Positions 47,693 through 55,508 of a stretch of 64,000 bases of DNA are shown here, one piece after another. Origin of the DNA: Pseudarthrobacter sp. GA104 (GTDB taxonomy: Bacteria; Actinomycetota; Actinomycetes; Actinomycetales; Micrococcaceae); assembly GCF_009741265.1 (NCBI RefSeq), contig NZ_WOWL01000001.1:4216001-4280000 (forward strand), given 5' to 3'. The notes below the pieces were generated by a model that did no database searches, was not told where the DNA came from, and saw only the letters and a list, made by a program, of their open reading frames with translations. Made by a program: the position numbers and the translations under genes. The number at the start of each line of letters is the position of its first letter. Position 1 is the first letter of the stretch.

Positions 47693-49927
47693 TCATGGCT
47701 TGCGCAACTTCTGCGGAACCTCGCCGGTCTTCTTCAGGCTCTTCTTTTTCGCCGCTTCCCGAATTGAACTCTTGGATCCGTCCTCCTCGGGCTCGACGTT
47801 CTGGCGGGCGCTGGTGAGCTTCGCTCCCGGGGCCGGCTTCTCCTTCATCAGCTGGTCCATCCGGGCCGACTCCTCGGCTTTGGCCGCCTCGAGCCGCACC
47901 TGCCTGCGCTGGGCCTCGCGGTAGGGATTGATCCCCAGCGCCAGATCGAGGTGGAAAACCACATTCGAGACGTCGCGGCGCAGGTATGTGAGGTTCTCGC
48001 CCTTGGTCGTGATGAGTTGGGCGAGATCCGGCGGGATCTGCTGGTGCAGCTGTTTTTGGTACTCCGCCACCGTGCGGTCGCGCATCGGGCCGAAGAGCGT
48101 GTAATCCGCAGCGTCAAACTTGTTGAAACCCGAATCCTCAAGCATCGTGTCGACGTCGTTGTAGCTGTAGACCACACGGCCGCCACGCTCGTGCATGTGA
48201 TCAAACTGATCGCGCAGGTACTTCTTCACCCGGTCATCGATCTGCTCAGTGCCATGGATTACCAAGGTGTCCCCGAGACCCAATCTGCCGACCGCGAAGC
48301 CGACGATGTTGACCAGCTGGGCCATGGCCACACCCTTGCCGCGACGCATCAGCCGGGAGAAGTCATAGACCACACGCTTGGCATCCCGGATCCCGTCGAC
48401 CGCCGAGGCAGTGTGGTTGTTGAACAGATCACCGTTCGTCGAGAGCATGTTCGATGCGATGCCCTTGAGCACGTTGTATGCACGCAGCTGGTCAGGGTCG
48501 GTCTTGCCCGAGTTCAGCAGTGCCTTGTGCGCGGTGTCGAGGTACGACACGAACATCTGCAGCCGCGGTACCTGCTGGTGCGGGATGTTCACCACGCGCA
48601 GGCGGCGTCGCTGCTCCTTGGCGTTGTGCCGCCACATGCCCTGCTCGACATAGAAATCCGTTGCGGTGTCTTCCAGCGCGCTGCGGATGATCGAGGCCAC
48701 AGAGCCATCGGTCGATTCGTAGAGCTGCTCGAACATCAGTTTGAGCTTCTCCATCTGTGCGGCAAAAACGGTAAGCTCGTCGTCCTCTTCACCGAACATC
48801 TCGAAAGGGTTCACATCGCCACGGTTCAGGTCCACGCGGGAGGTCAGTCGCTCGAACTTCGGCCCCAGCTTGTCCAGATTCGCCCCATCGAGGACCAGAT
48901 GAACCACCGCGCCGTTGCCGAGCATGCAGGCCTGCGAGAGCTTCGAGCACCACATATTCGAAACGCGCTGCCGGTCCAGATATCCACTGAGCGTCGTATC
49001 GGCTACGACCACGTGATGCTCATACCGGTTCACGTCCATGAGCACAGCTGAATTGTTGACGTCACCGACCATGTAACCGACGTACTCGCCGCCCTTGTCG
49101 TTGAGCCCGTTGGTCACCAGTGAGTAAGAGCCTGCCAGCTCCGTCGAGGTGTAATGAAAGCCCTTGCCGCGCTTCTTTTCGTTGGTCTTGAACAGGCTGG
49201 AGAGCTCCTGGCGCTGTTCGCCGGCATACGGTTCAGCCTTGAGCGTGCCGAAGCGGTCGATGTAGAGCCGGGTGACCCTGTTGATCGAATCCTCCAGAAT
49301 CTGCAGATCAGGAGCCTTGAGGAAAAGCCGGTTGTGTACCGAGAGGTAGCTCGCGCCGTCCTGGATTTCGCCGATGGTCACCTCGAGGTCCGAGGTAACC
49401 TTCGCGGCCTTTCGCTTCGAGGAAGTCGTGCCCGTCTCCGCCTGCTCGTTCGAGTCCAGCCGGTCCAGCTTCTCTGACTGCTTCGTGAATTGGTCGACCC
49501 ACTTCTCGTCCATCCGGCGCACCTGCTCCAGGACCACCGCGGTGACTCGGTCGTCGAGACCGTCCGGGATCCTGTCAATGCCCCAGAACGCGGCGAAATT
49601 GTCGTGCGCCGCGTCATCGTGGAAGTACGCGAGTACGCAGCCGACCGATCCATCGACCTCAAAGTAATCAGAGCGGAAGAGGTATTTCTCGCGCGGCTTG
49701 AGTGCCAACAGGTGCGGATACGAGTCGAACCGCCCCTCCAGCTTCTTCATTTCCTGGCGGCGCTGCCACCAGTTCTTCTTCGGCTCGGCCGGCTCCTCCT
49801 CGACAGCTGGAACACCCTCGAGGACCGCCTCCGATTCTTCGACCGACGGTGCGGGAGCCGTGTCCTCGTTCTTGTTCTTCTTTCCCGGGATACCCAACTG
49901 CGCCCGGGCCTTTGTCATCAGCGCCAT
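47693..49927 (-). CDS. VirB4-like conjugation protein with degenerate nucleotide-binding motif
   Basis: A 744-residue soluble protein. After ~60 charged residues, the N-terminal VirB4-type domain runs to ~270. The ATPase-like part has LVLDGANLDKLGPKFERL, a relic of the second strand, then DVNPFEMF as in VirB4 proteins, and a C-terminal helical region ending in a basic tail. At the expected Walker A place, VVVADTTLSGYLDRQRV has no GxxxxGKS/T. The usual DE Walker B is also unclear (TLVIHGTEQID is the best candidate). It probably acts as a structural pseudo-ATPase or partners another ATPase to the right. It overlaps the TrbL-like frame by four bases if the longer start of that gene is used. Confidence 0.55.
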   Translation of the reverse strand: MALMTKARAQLGIPGKKNKNEDTAPAPSVEESEAVLEGVPAVEEEPAEPKKNWWQRRQEMKKLEGRFDSYPHLLALKPREKYLFRSDYFEVDGSVGCVLAYFHDDAAHDNFAAFWGIDRIPDGLDDRVTAVVLEQVRRMDEKWVDQFTKQSEKLDRLDSNEQAETGTTSSKRKAAKVTSDLEVTIGEIQDGASYLSVHNRLFLKAPDLQILEDSINRVTRLYIDRFGTLKAEPYAGEQRQELSSLFKTNEKKRGKGFHYTSTELAGSYSLVTNGLNDKGGEYVGYMVGDVNNSAVLMDVNRYEHHVVVADTTLSGYLDRQRVSNMWCSKLSQACMLGNGAVVHLVLDGANLDKLGPKFERLTSRVDLNRGDVNPFEMFGEEDDELTVFAAQMEKLKLMFEQLYESTDGSVASIIRSALEDTATDFYVEQGMWRHNAKEQRRRLRVVNIPHQQVPRLQMFVSYLDTAHKALLNSGKTDPDQLRAYNVLKGIASNMLSTNGDLFNNHTASAVDGIRDAKRVVYDFSRLMRRGKGVAMAQLVNIVGFAVGRLGLGDTLVIHGTEQIDDRVKKYLRDQFDHMHERGGRVVYSYNDVDTMLEDSGFNKFDAADYTLFGPMRDRTVAEYQKQLHQQIPPDLAQLITTKGENLTYLRRDVSNVVFHLDLALGINPYREAQRRQVRLEAAKAEESARMDQLMKEKPAPGAKLTSARQNVEPEEDGSKSSIREAAKKKSLKKTGEVPQKLRKP

Positions 49928-49970
49928 GTCGTCCGTCGTCCTTGTCGTCGTTCGTCTCAGTCGGCCGGTC

Positions 49971-50870
49971 TCAGCTCAGCGATGCTTTGAGAGAGGGCAG
50001 TTCGTCATCAATTCCCTGGTAGAAGACCCGGAGCATGGGTTCGGTCTCCCAGCGGTCGAGGACCGTCGCCTCCTTGATCATCAGCGCCGACCCCTCGACC
50101 TCGGCCTGCAGCACCATGTGGGCCCCGCGCAGAGCGTCCGCGCTCTTTCCCCTGAGCAGCAGGTACTGGTGTATCGAGGTGAACTTCCCGCCGACATGTT
50201 GAGTGAGAATGTCGTACTGCTCGTTCTGCAACTCGATAAGATCCGGGTCCCGGACCTGGAGCACATGGTTCCGCTCCTCAAGTGAGGCAACCTGGTGGTA
50301 GATCCGCTGCGGCTCCTTCGTAGTGATGAAGGACCATTCACAGGTCGACCCGATCTTGCGCCAGAAGGCATCGACCCTGTCCAGGATTCCAATCCGGTCC
50401 TCGTCGAAGAGCAGGTAGGACGCCGAACCGACGACCAGGTAGACCTGGCCCTCACCCCCGTCGGAGTAGTGGATCCGGCCGTCCTCCTCGATTCCGTCGA
50501 TGCCCACTATCGAGTAGAAGTCGCTCGGATCAGAGCTGCGACGGGTGTAAACCGTCCGTGCCCTGGAGGAAAGATAGGCAAGCAGAGCGGGAATAGTCAT
50601 CGCCCGCAGCTCCTTGGTCTTCGTCATGCCTCCGAAGTAGCCGATCGCCAACAGGGCCCAAATGACGAAGAAGGTGATGAACACCGGCCCCGAGCTCGCC
50701 ACAAACGTCTGCGTGATGATCCACAGCACAGCCAGCACACCGCCGCCGAAGAAGAGCAGCTGCTTGATGGGGGAGGGTTTCGCCGCCCAGCCGCCCTTGC
50801 TCAGCGTGATCTCGTGGTCAAGGAACGACCGGTTGAGGCTCGTCGGCACCTTGTACGACGTCTTGGCCAT
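49971..50870 (-). CDS. PrgI/VirB3-like membrane protein fused to a VirB4-N-like domain
   Basis: A 299-residue protein. Residues ~35-85 hold two close membrane helices (LLFFGGGVLAVLWIITQTF and VFITFFVIWALLAIGYFGG) as in VirB3/PrgI proteins. The rest (from ~115) is a soluble domain starting SDFYSIVGIDGIEEDGRI. It resembles the N-terminal half of VirB4-type proteins, which are often fused or adjacent to VirB3. GGGAGAG is four bases before the ATG. It is the first gene of the three-gene minus-strand secretion operon. Confidence 0.5.
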   Translation of the reverse strand: MAKTSYKVPTSLNRSFLDHEITLSKGGWAAKPSPIKQLLFFGGGVLAVLWIITQTFVASSGPVFITFFVIWALLAIGYFGGMTKTKELRAMTIPALLAYLSSRARTVYTRRSSDPSDFYSIVGIDGIEEDGRIHYSDGGEGQVYLVVGSASYLLFDEDRIGILDRVDAFWRKIGSTCEWSFITTKEPQRIYHQVASLEERNHVLQVRDPDLIELQNEQYDILTQHVGGKFTSIHQYLLLRGKSADALRGAHMVLQAEVEGSALMIKEATVLDRWETEPMLRVFYQGIDDELPSLKASLS

Positions 50871-50956
50871 GAATCTCTCCCTGCTACCCGCGGATTTGTC
50901 CGCCCCTGCCCGAATGCCCTCATAGACGAGGGATACATGACTACTCTACCTTAGAG

Positions 50957-50970
50957 TGACCAGTCGAATC
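50957..50970. promoter_or_regulatory. Element-specific 14-nt motif, copy A
   Basis: GTGACCAGTCGAAT lies ~90 bases upstream of the PrgI-like start. Related copies are at 51102-51115 (ATGACCAGTCGATT) and 53597-53610 (GTGACCTATCGAAT). It is probably an operator for element genes. Confidence 0.5.
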
Positions 50971-50992
50971 GAGTACGACTGACATGCAAATG

Positions 50993-51049
50993 GCACCGCC
51001 CAATAACAGGGGACTCGCGGTCCGAGGTTATTGGGCGGTGCCACTTTTC
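50993..51049. terminator. Terminator between topoisomerase and secretion operons
   Basis: A 16-bp perfect stem, GGCACCGCCCAATAAC (50993-51008) with GTTATTGGGCGGTGCC (51028-51043), around a 19-base loop, followed by ACTTTT. On the minus strand it follows the topoisomerase gene. It makes the PrgI-VirB4-TrbL operon depend on its own promoter. Confidence 0.8.
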
Positions 51050-51101
51050 CGCTAGATTGCGCAGTATCAGACTATCCGAGCATCTATTGAATGATTACTC
51101 A

Positions 51102-51115
51102 ATGACCAGTCGATT
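51102..51115. promoter_or_regulatory. Element-specific 14-nt motif, copy B
   Basis: ATGACCAGTCGATT lies between the topoisomerase stop and the terminator at 50993. It is next to an imperfect dyad, ATTGAATGATTACTCAAT. Two of 14 bases differ from copy A. Confidence 0.45.
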
Positions 51116-51132
51116 GGATCCTTCGCAGAGAA

Positions 51133-53550
51133 TCAGCTGAACGATGGGACGAGCTTCCTCTTCCCGCCCTCGTCCTTCCATGCCAAGGTTGCGTCAAACT
51201 TCTTACCCTTACTCGAAGTGAAGCCCTTACCCTTGATCGTCTTACCCGCGGCCAGTGCTGCGAGCTGGTCATCAGTGAACGCCACACCACACCAGCTCTT
51301 CGGCGGTGTGTCCAGGGAGGCCTCGAAATCAGGGACGATCTTCTTACCGCCGCCCTTCTTCTCCTCTTTGAAAAAGACCTTGCACTGGAACCGGTTACCC
51401 TTCTGCGAAACGAAGTCGCTGGACTCAACGCCCTCGCCGGCCATCAGCCGGTCGATCTCGTCCTGCGTGAAGCTGTACTGGCACCAGGACGCAGGCGGCA
51501 GGGCGTTGCCGTTCGCGTCGCGGCGGCCGAACCCCTGCTTCTGGAACCCGACGAACTTCCGCCCCTTGAACGTGCCCTCGCCGAGTACGCCGAAGACCTC
51601 GTAGCTGCTCCCTGTGCTGCTGGTGGCTGAGAACTCGATCGTCTCTCCGGACAGCAGCTTGACGACTTCATCATCGGAGAAACGGTGGCCGCCCCATTCG
51701 CGAGCAAAGACCACTGATTTGCCGGTTTTCGACCAGGTGCCCTGTGCGCGCTCCTTCTGGACGACAGCCTCCTCCTTCAATCCGAGCTCGGAGCGCATCA
51801 CGGCGACGTTCTTCTGCATCGTGGCGATGTCCTCGCGTACCCATCCGGCTACGACTGCGAGGCGTTCCTCAGCCGTCGCCGTCCCGGCGGCGATGTCCTT
51901 CATGTCCGCGTAGACCTTTTCGGTCAGTGCAAGGTCGCCGATCCGAGTGCCTGGGAGGAGCCGCCAGCTCATGTCCCCGGCCTCGGCGAGAGTGAGCTTG
52001 CGTCCCTTCTCGACCAACAGCGGGTACTTCGTCTTGGTACTGGTGACCTCGGAGTAGGTGCTGGTGCGCGTTGCACCGGTGCCCACGTCACGCTTCTCCA
52101 GCTGCTTCATCAGCCACTTCATGCTCGGGTGCTCGGCACGCTTGTTTGCCCCCTCGAAGACGAACGGCTCCGCATTGGTGCCCAGGCCCTTGGCCGACTC
52201 GTTCTCGTCGCCCTCGGCCGAGTCGTCACCTGCGTCCGGATCGAAGACCGCCTTCCAACCCGCAGAGAGCGGGACGTTTGCGATGCCCGCGAAGTCCGGA
52301 TACTTCTCGACGTGACCCTTCTGCTGCTCGTAGATATAGTCCTCGGCCACCATCGCCAGGTAGTTCTTGCCCAAGGTTTCGTAGATCAGACGGCCGGCTT
52401 TGCCGAAGCGCTGCTCGACGTCGTCCAGCGAGGAAGGCACCTTCGGGCCCGGCCGGTTCGCACCGTGCGCGCCCTGCGGCTTCACGTGCGTCTTCCGCGG
52501 CCCGCGGTGCGTAAGCAGCTTCGTGTCCACGCCCACCACCCCGGCGATCCTGTCCACGAGAGGCGCGAGCTCATTGAATTGCTCGGGGGTGATCGTCTTA
52601 TCCTCGGTACGCGGGTAGCTCACGACCTGCGCCTCATACATCTTCTGGTACGTCGAAAGCACCAGCTGGGCCTTGATGCCCTTGCCGACCAGGAGCGAGG
52701 ACAACGCTGCAAGGTCCAGCAGCTTCGGCGGAGCAGTCTGCTTTTTCGCCTTGCCGTCGAGCACCACGGGGGAGGGGCCGTACTGATTCGGCACCTGGTC
52801 CTTCTTGTCGAACCGCGGCTCCTCCTGGTTCGTGTACATCACGTCGTTCTCATCGCGAAAACGGTTCTGGAAGAACGGCTTCTTGACGTAGTCGTTGTAC
52901 TCCTTCAGCTGGTCGCCGACCAGCTTGACCATCGCGCTCTTGAGTCGCCCCTGCCGCAACACGGTGTTCTGTCCCGATTGACGGGCCATGTTCGTGGCAA
53001 TGCGCGTGAACTGCATGGAGAGCAAATCAAACTGGGAGCGGTAGCGCGCCTTCTTGTACTCATCGAAGTCCAACAGCGACGGGATCGTCTTGCGGGCTGC
53101 AAACGCCTTCTGCAGTGAAGCGGCGGCCTCGTCCGTGAAGTACATGCGCGACCAGGTCTTCGCTCTGAGGCCCAGCTCGAGGAAGGCGTTCACCGCAATC
53201 ATGCCGCCCTCGCCCGTGGGATCGACGTCGGTGGCGATCACGATCTCGTCGCATTTGGCCAATGTGCGCTTGACGTCCTGTGCGACCGAGCCTGCATCCT
53301 TGATCACCTCGAGCTTCCAGTCGAGGTCGTCCGGATTCCACGGCAGACTACCCAGATCCCAAGTCCGGTACTTATCCGCCAGACCCGGGTCGCCGACCAT
53401 CTTGTGCGGATCAACGAATTCGTACAGATGCCCCCGTGCATGGGCGATCACGAACTGCTCCCCGTTGTACGTGCCGCTCGTTCCACCAAGGGCCGCAGCG
53501 AAGTGCCGCGCCGCGCTCGGCTTCTCCGTAAGGATTCCGACAACCATCAT
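51133..53550 (-). CDS. Type IA DNA topoisomerase (TopB/TraE-like)
   Basis: An 805-residue topoisomerase III-type enzyme. TOPRIM residues are Glu9 and the DVDPTGEG motif at ~108-115; the active-site Tyr is ~312 in VVSYPRTEDKTITPEQF. The C-terminal ~200 residues hold three repeats of the type FSDDEVVKLLSGE...F.S..G..F (near residues 630, 700 and 765) found in element-borne topoisomerases. It would resolve DNA during conjugative transfer or replication. It starts with AAGGAG just upstream. Two copies of the 14-nt motif flank it. Confidence 0.85.
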   Translation of the reverse strand: MMVVGILTEKPSAARHFAAALGGTSGTYNGEQFVIAHARGHLYEFVDPHKMVGDPGLADKYRTWDLGSLPWNPDDLDWKLEVIKDAGSVAQDVKRTLAKCDEIVIATDVDPTGEGGMIAVNAFLELGLRAKTWSRMYFTDEAAASLQKAFAARKTIPSLLDFDEYKKARYRSQFDLLSMQFTRIATNMARQSGQNTVLRQGRLKSAMVKLVGDQLKEYNDYVKKPFFQNRFRDENDVMYTNQEEPRFDKKDQVPNQYGPSPVVLDGKAKKQTAPPKLLDLAALSSLLVGKGIKAQLVLSTYQKMYEAQVVSYPRTEDKTITPEQFNELAPLVDRIAGVVGVDTKLLTHRGPRKTHVKPQGAHGANRPGPKVPSSLDDVEQRFGKAGRLIYETLGKNYLAMVAEDYIYEQQKGHVEKYPDFAGIANVPLSAGWKAVFDPDAGDDSAEGDENESAKGLGTNAEPFVFEGANKRAEHPSMKWLMKQLEKRDVGTGATRTSTYSEVTSTKTKYPLLVEKGRKLTLAEAGDMSWRLLPGTRIGDLALTEKVYADMKDIAAGTATAEERLAVVAGWVREDIATMQKNVAVMRSELGLKEEAVVQKERAQGTWSKTGKSVVFAREWGGHRFSDDEVVKLLSGETIEFSATSSTGSSYEVFGVLGEGTFKGRKFVGFQKQGFGRRDANGNALPPASWCQYSFTQDEIDRLMAGEGVESSDFVSQKGNRFQCKVFFKEEKKGGGKKIVPDFEASLDTPPKSWCGVAFTDDQLAALAAGKTIKGKGFTSSKGKKFDATLAWKDEGGKRKLVPSFS

Positions 53551-53766
53551 GACTCCTTCTCGTCGATTACTCGTAAATCAGTCATAAGTCTATCGAGTGA
53601 CCTATCGAATGGCGAGTCAAAGACGAGTCGCATGAGCGTCTGTCAAAACGGAAGTCAGCGATGCCGGCACGTGTTGCGAACCGGGATTTGCTCCTGCTGT
53701 ACGTCCCTGAACGGGGGTAACGTTTAAAGGGCCGTACGCCCTCGCCCGACCCCAGGAGCACGAACC
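53551..53766. other. Intergenic region with repeated CTATCGA motifs
   Basis: This holds a divergent control region of the topoisomerase gene and the 53767 gene. It contains motif copy C, GTGACCTATCGAAT (53597-53610), and a CTATCGA direct repeat at 53590 and 53602. Another GAGTC/GACGAGTCG cluster follows. Promoter hexamers are not clear. Confidence 0.5.
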
Positions 53767-54258
53767 ATGGCCCTCGACCAGACTTTCCTACGCTCGCCCC
53801 AGGACTTCCGCAGCATGCTCGTGGACATGCAGGAAGGAAGCTGGCCCCCGGACGAGGCCGACGTCATCCGTATTGCGCAGGCCAGCGCTCTGCTGATCGA
53901 GTGCATCGACGCCTGGGAGACCACCACGCACGGCAAGAATGTCTTTGACGTCACCCGCGGGGAGATCACTACTGCAGATGTGCGCCGACTCCTTGCCCAG
54001 GAGGTCGCACTGAGCTACGAAGGCGATGTCGCGGTCCTGCTGGTGCCGCCGGGAGACGAACGCGTGCGCGTCGAGATCCGTGCCGACGTAGACGAATACC
54101 AAGGGTTACTGAAGCGCCCGGAGATGGTCCTTGACTGGGACGAGGACGGCGAGGAACACCAGCACCACATCTCCCTCAAGCCCAAAGGCCCGCACTGGTA
54201 CATGCTCTCTCAGCTGCGCGACGACATGAAGGAAGGTCGACTCGTCAGTCAGTCTTGA
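53767..54258 (+). CDS. Hypothetical protein (intact copy of a family present twice)
   Basis: A 163-residue acidic soluble protein. The middle (residues 60-125) reads ITTADVRRLLAQEVALSYEG, then RVRVEIRADVDEYQGLLKRP and DEDGEEHQHHISLKPKGPHW. This stretch recurs as a damaged copy after umuC. ATG at 53767 has AGGAG nine bases upstream. No family is recognised. It is the only plus-strand gene in this part of the element, between the topoisomerase and the MobC-like operon. Confidence 0.7.
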   Translation: MALDQTFLRSPQDFRSMLVDMQEGSWPPDEADVIRIAQASALLIECIDAWETTTHGKNVFDVTRGEITTADVRRLLAQEVALSYEGDVAVLLVPPGDERVRVEIRADVDEYQGLLKRPEMVLDWDEDGEEHQHHISLKPKGPHWYMLSQLRDDMKEGRLVSQS

Positions 54259-54264
54259 GCGCTG

Positions 54265-54281
54265 CTGAACGCTTAGTTCAG
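54265..54281. repeat. Inverted repeat between convergent genes
   Basis: CTGAAC and GTTCAG flank GCTTA just after the 53767 gene stop. It may be a weak terminator or binding site; no T-run follows. Confidence 0.35.
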
Positions 54282-54340
54282 GTGTCGGCTCCAGAAGGGA
54301 TCATCGGCCCAGTCCTCGGGGATGCCCATGCCGCGAAGAT

Positions 54341-54883
54341 TCAGCGCCCGGCCGGCAGTGCCACGCCGAGTCGGACGCGATAGACCTTGAGCACCTTGCC
54401 CAGTGTCCTCAGGCCCTCGTGATGGTCAATACCCGTCTCCAGCTCTTTGAGCCGTCTCGGCCGGATTCCTGCGACCTCGGCGACTTGCTTGTGTGTCGCT
54501 TTCCCGCGGAGCTTGACCAGCAGGTCCGGAAGATCCTCCCCAAGGTCCTCGAACATCCGGAACTTCTCGGTGGTCCCCATCCTTGTATGGCCGATATGAA
54601 GGTGCCCGCAGTGTCCGCAGGAGTACCAGCTCGTCGAAGGATCTCCGCGCAGCCTGTCCGGGATCTCTGACTCGCTGCGATAGCGCCGCTTGAAAACCTC
54701 CCTGCCGTCGCGCACCGTCATGCACTCGCGCGGAGCGTCCTGAGGCCGGGCGGCAGGATTCGCCATCCCGGCGCACTTCGATGCACAGAACAAGCCGAGC
54801 AGCACCTGATCCTGGGGACGAAGCCCCAGTCCCTTGCCGCACCCCTTGCACCGCTGCCTCTTCGGGAACAGAGTCTCAGCCAC
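54341..54883 (-). CDS. Zinc-finger/HTH protein
   Basis: A 180-residue protein. Cysteine pairs at the N-terminus (CKGCGKG, then CASKC) and in the middle (YSCGHCGHLHIGH) suggest two zinc sites. The C-terminal third is a helix-turn-helix resembling the XRE type (ATHKQVAEVAGIRPRRLKELETG). It may be a DNA-binding regulator of element genes. The start overlaps the HNH gene end by eight bases. It is the last gene of a four-gene minus operon. Confidence 0.65.
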   Translation of the reverse strand: MAETLFPKRQRCKGCGKGLGLRPQDQVLLGLFCASKCAGMANPAARPQDAPRECMTVRDGREVFKRRYRSESEIPDRLRGDPSTSWYSCGHCGHLHIGHTRMGTTEKFRMFEDLGEDLPDLLVKLRGKATHKQVAEVAGIRPRRLKELETGIDHHEGLRTLGKVLKVYRVRLGVALPAGR

Positions 54884-55508
54884 CCTTGCTCTCCTTCTTG
54901 TTCTTCGTCCTGTCAGCTTCTGCCTTCAAACGCTCACGCCTCGCGCGGGCTGCGGCCTTGATCCTTGTGCGGTATTCCGGGTCATCCCGGTACCGCTGCA
55001 GCTGGCGCTGCCTCTTGTGCTCGGCCCGTTGCGGATCGGCGGCGATGTACCGGGCGCTGGCCGCAGACTGCTTCGCCAGGAATCCGGGATCCTGGCGGTA
55101 CCGGCGAAAATGGTCGCGCTTGCATGGTCGACAGACCCAGGTGCCGTCCTTGGCCCAATAGCCGTTCTCCTCATTCATCGCGTGCCCACGGGCGCAGCTC
55201 GTGCTGCCCGGGCGGCGCAATGGCTTCGAGGCCATCTCCATATGCTCCGGATTCACGCAGTCGCTCCGGCTACAGCTCATGCGCAGGATCTGATCCTGTG
55301 TCAGCGGCTCAAGACCCAGATCCTCCTGAAGCGCCGCCCACGCGAAGCGGCGAAGCGTGACCGAGGACCGCCCGTGCGCCAGACCGAAGCGGCCTGACGC
55401 GGACCAGAGCCAGCAGCCGGTGCCGTCCTGGGCCCCGGCTTCCTTGTCGACTTTCGCCCAGAACCGCTCGGCATCTGCGCTCATACGAGCCTGAATACCA
55501 CTACTCAC
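54876..55508 (-). CDS. HNH endonuclease-like protein
   Basis: A 210-residue basic protein. TGCWLWSASGRFG and a C-x5-C-VNPEHM motif match HNH nucleases of the type found in phages and mobile elements; the first H of the usual CHHC is missing. A zinc-ribbon-like part follows (CARGHAMNEENGYW, CRPCKRDHF). The last ~70 residues are highly basic with DPxxR repeats (RYRQDPGF, YIAADPQRAEHKRQR, RYRDDPEYR), as in HNH proteins with NUMOD-like tails. Catalysis is uncertain. It overlaps both neighbours. Confidence 0.65.
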   Translation of the reverse strand: MSSGIQARMSADAERFWAKVDKEAGAQDGTGCWLWSASGRFGLAHGRSSVTLRRFAWAALQEDLGLEPLTQDQILRMSCSRSDCVNPEHMEMASKPLRRPGSTSCARGHAMNEENGYWAKDGTWVCRPCKRDHFRRYRQDPGFLAKQSAASARYIAADPQRAEHKRQRQLQRYRDDPEYRTRIKAAARARRERLKAEADRTKNKKESKGG

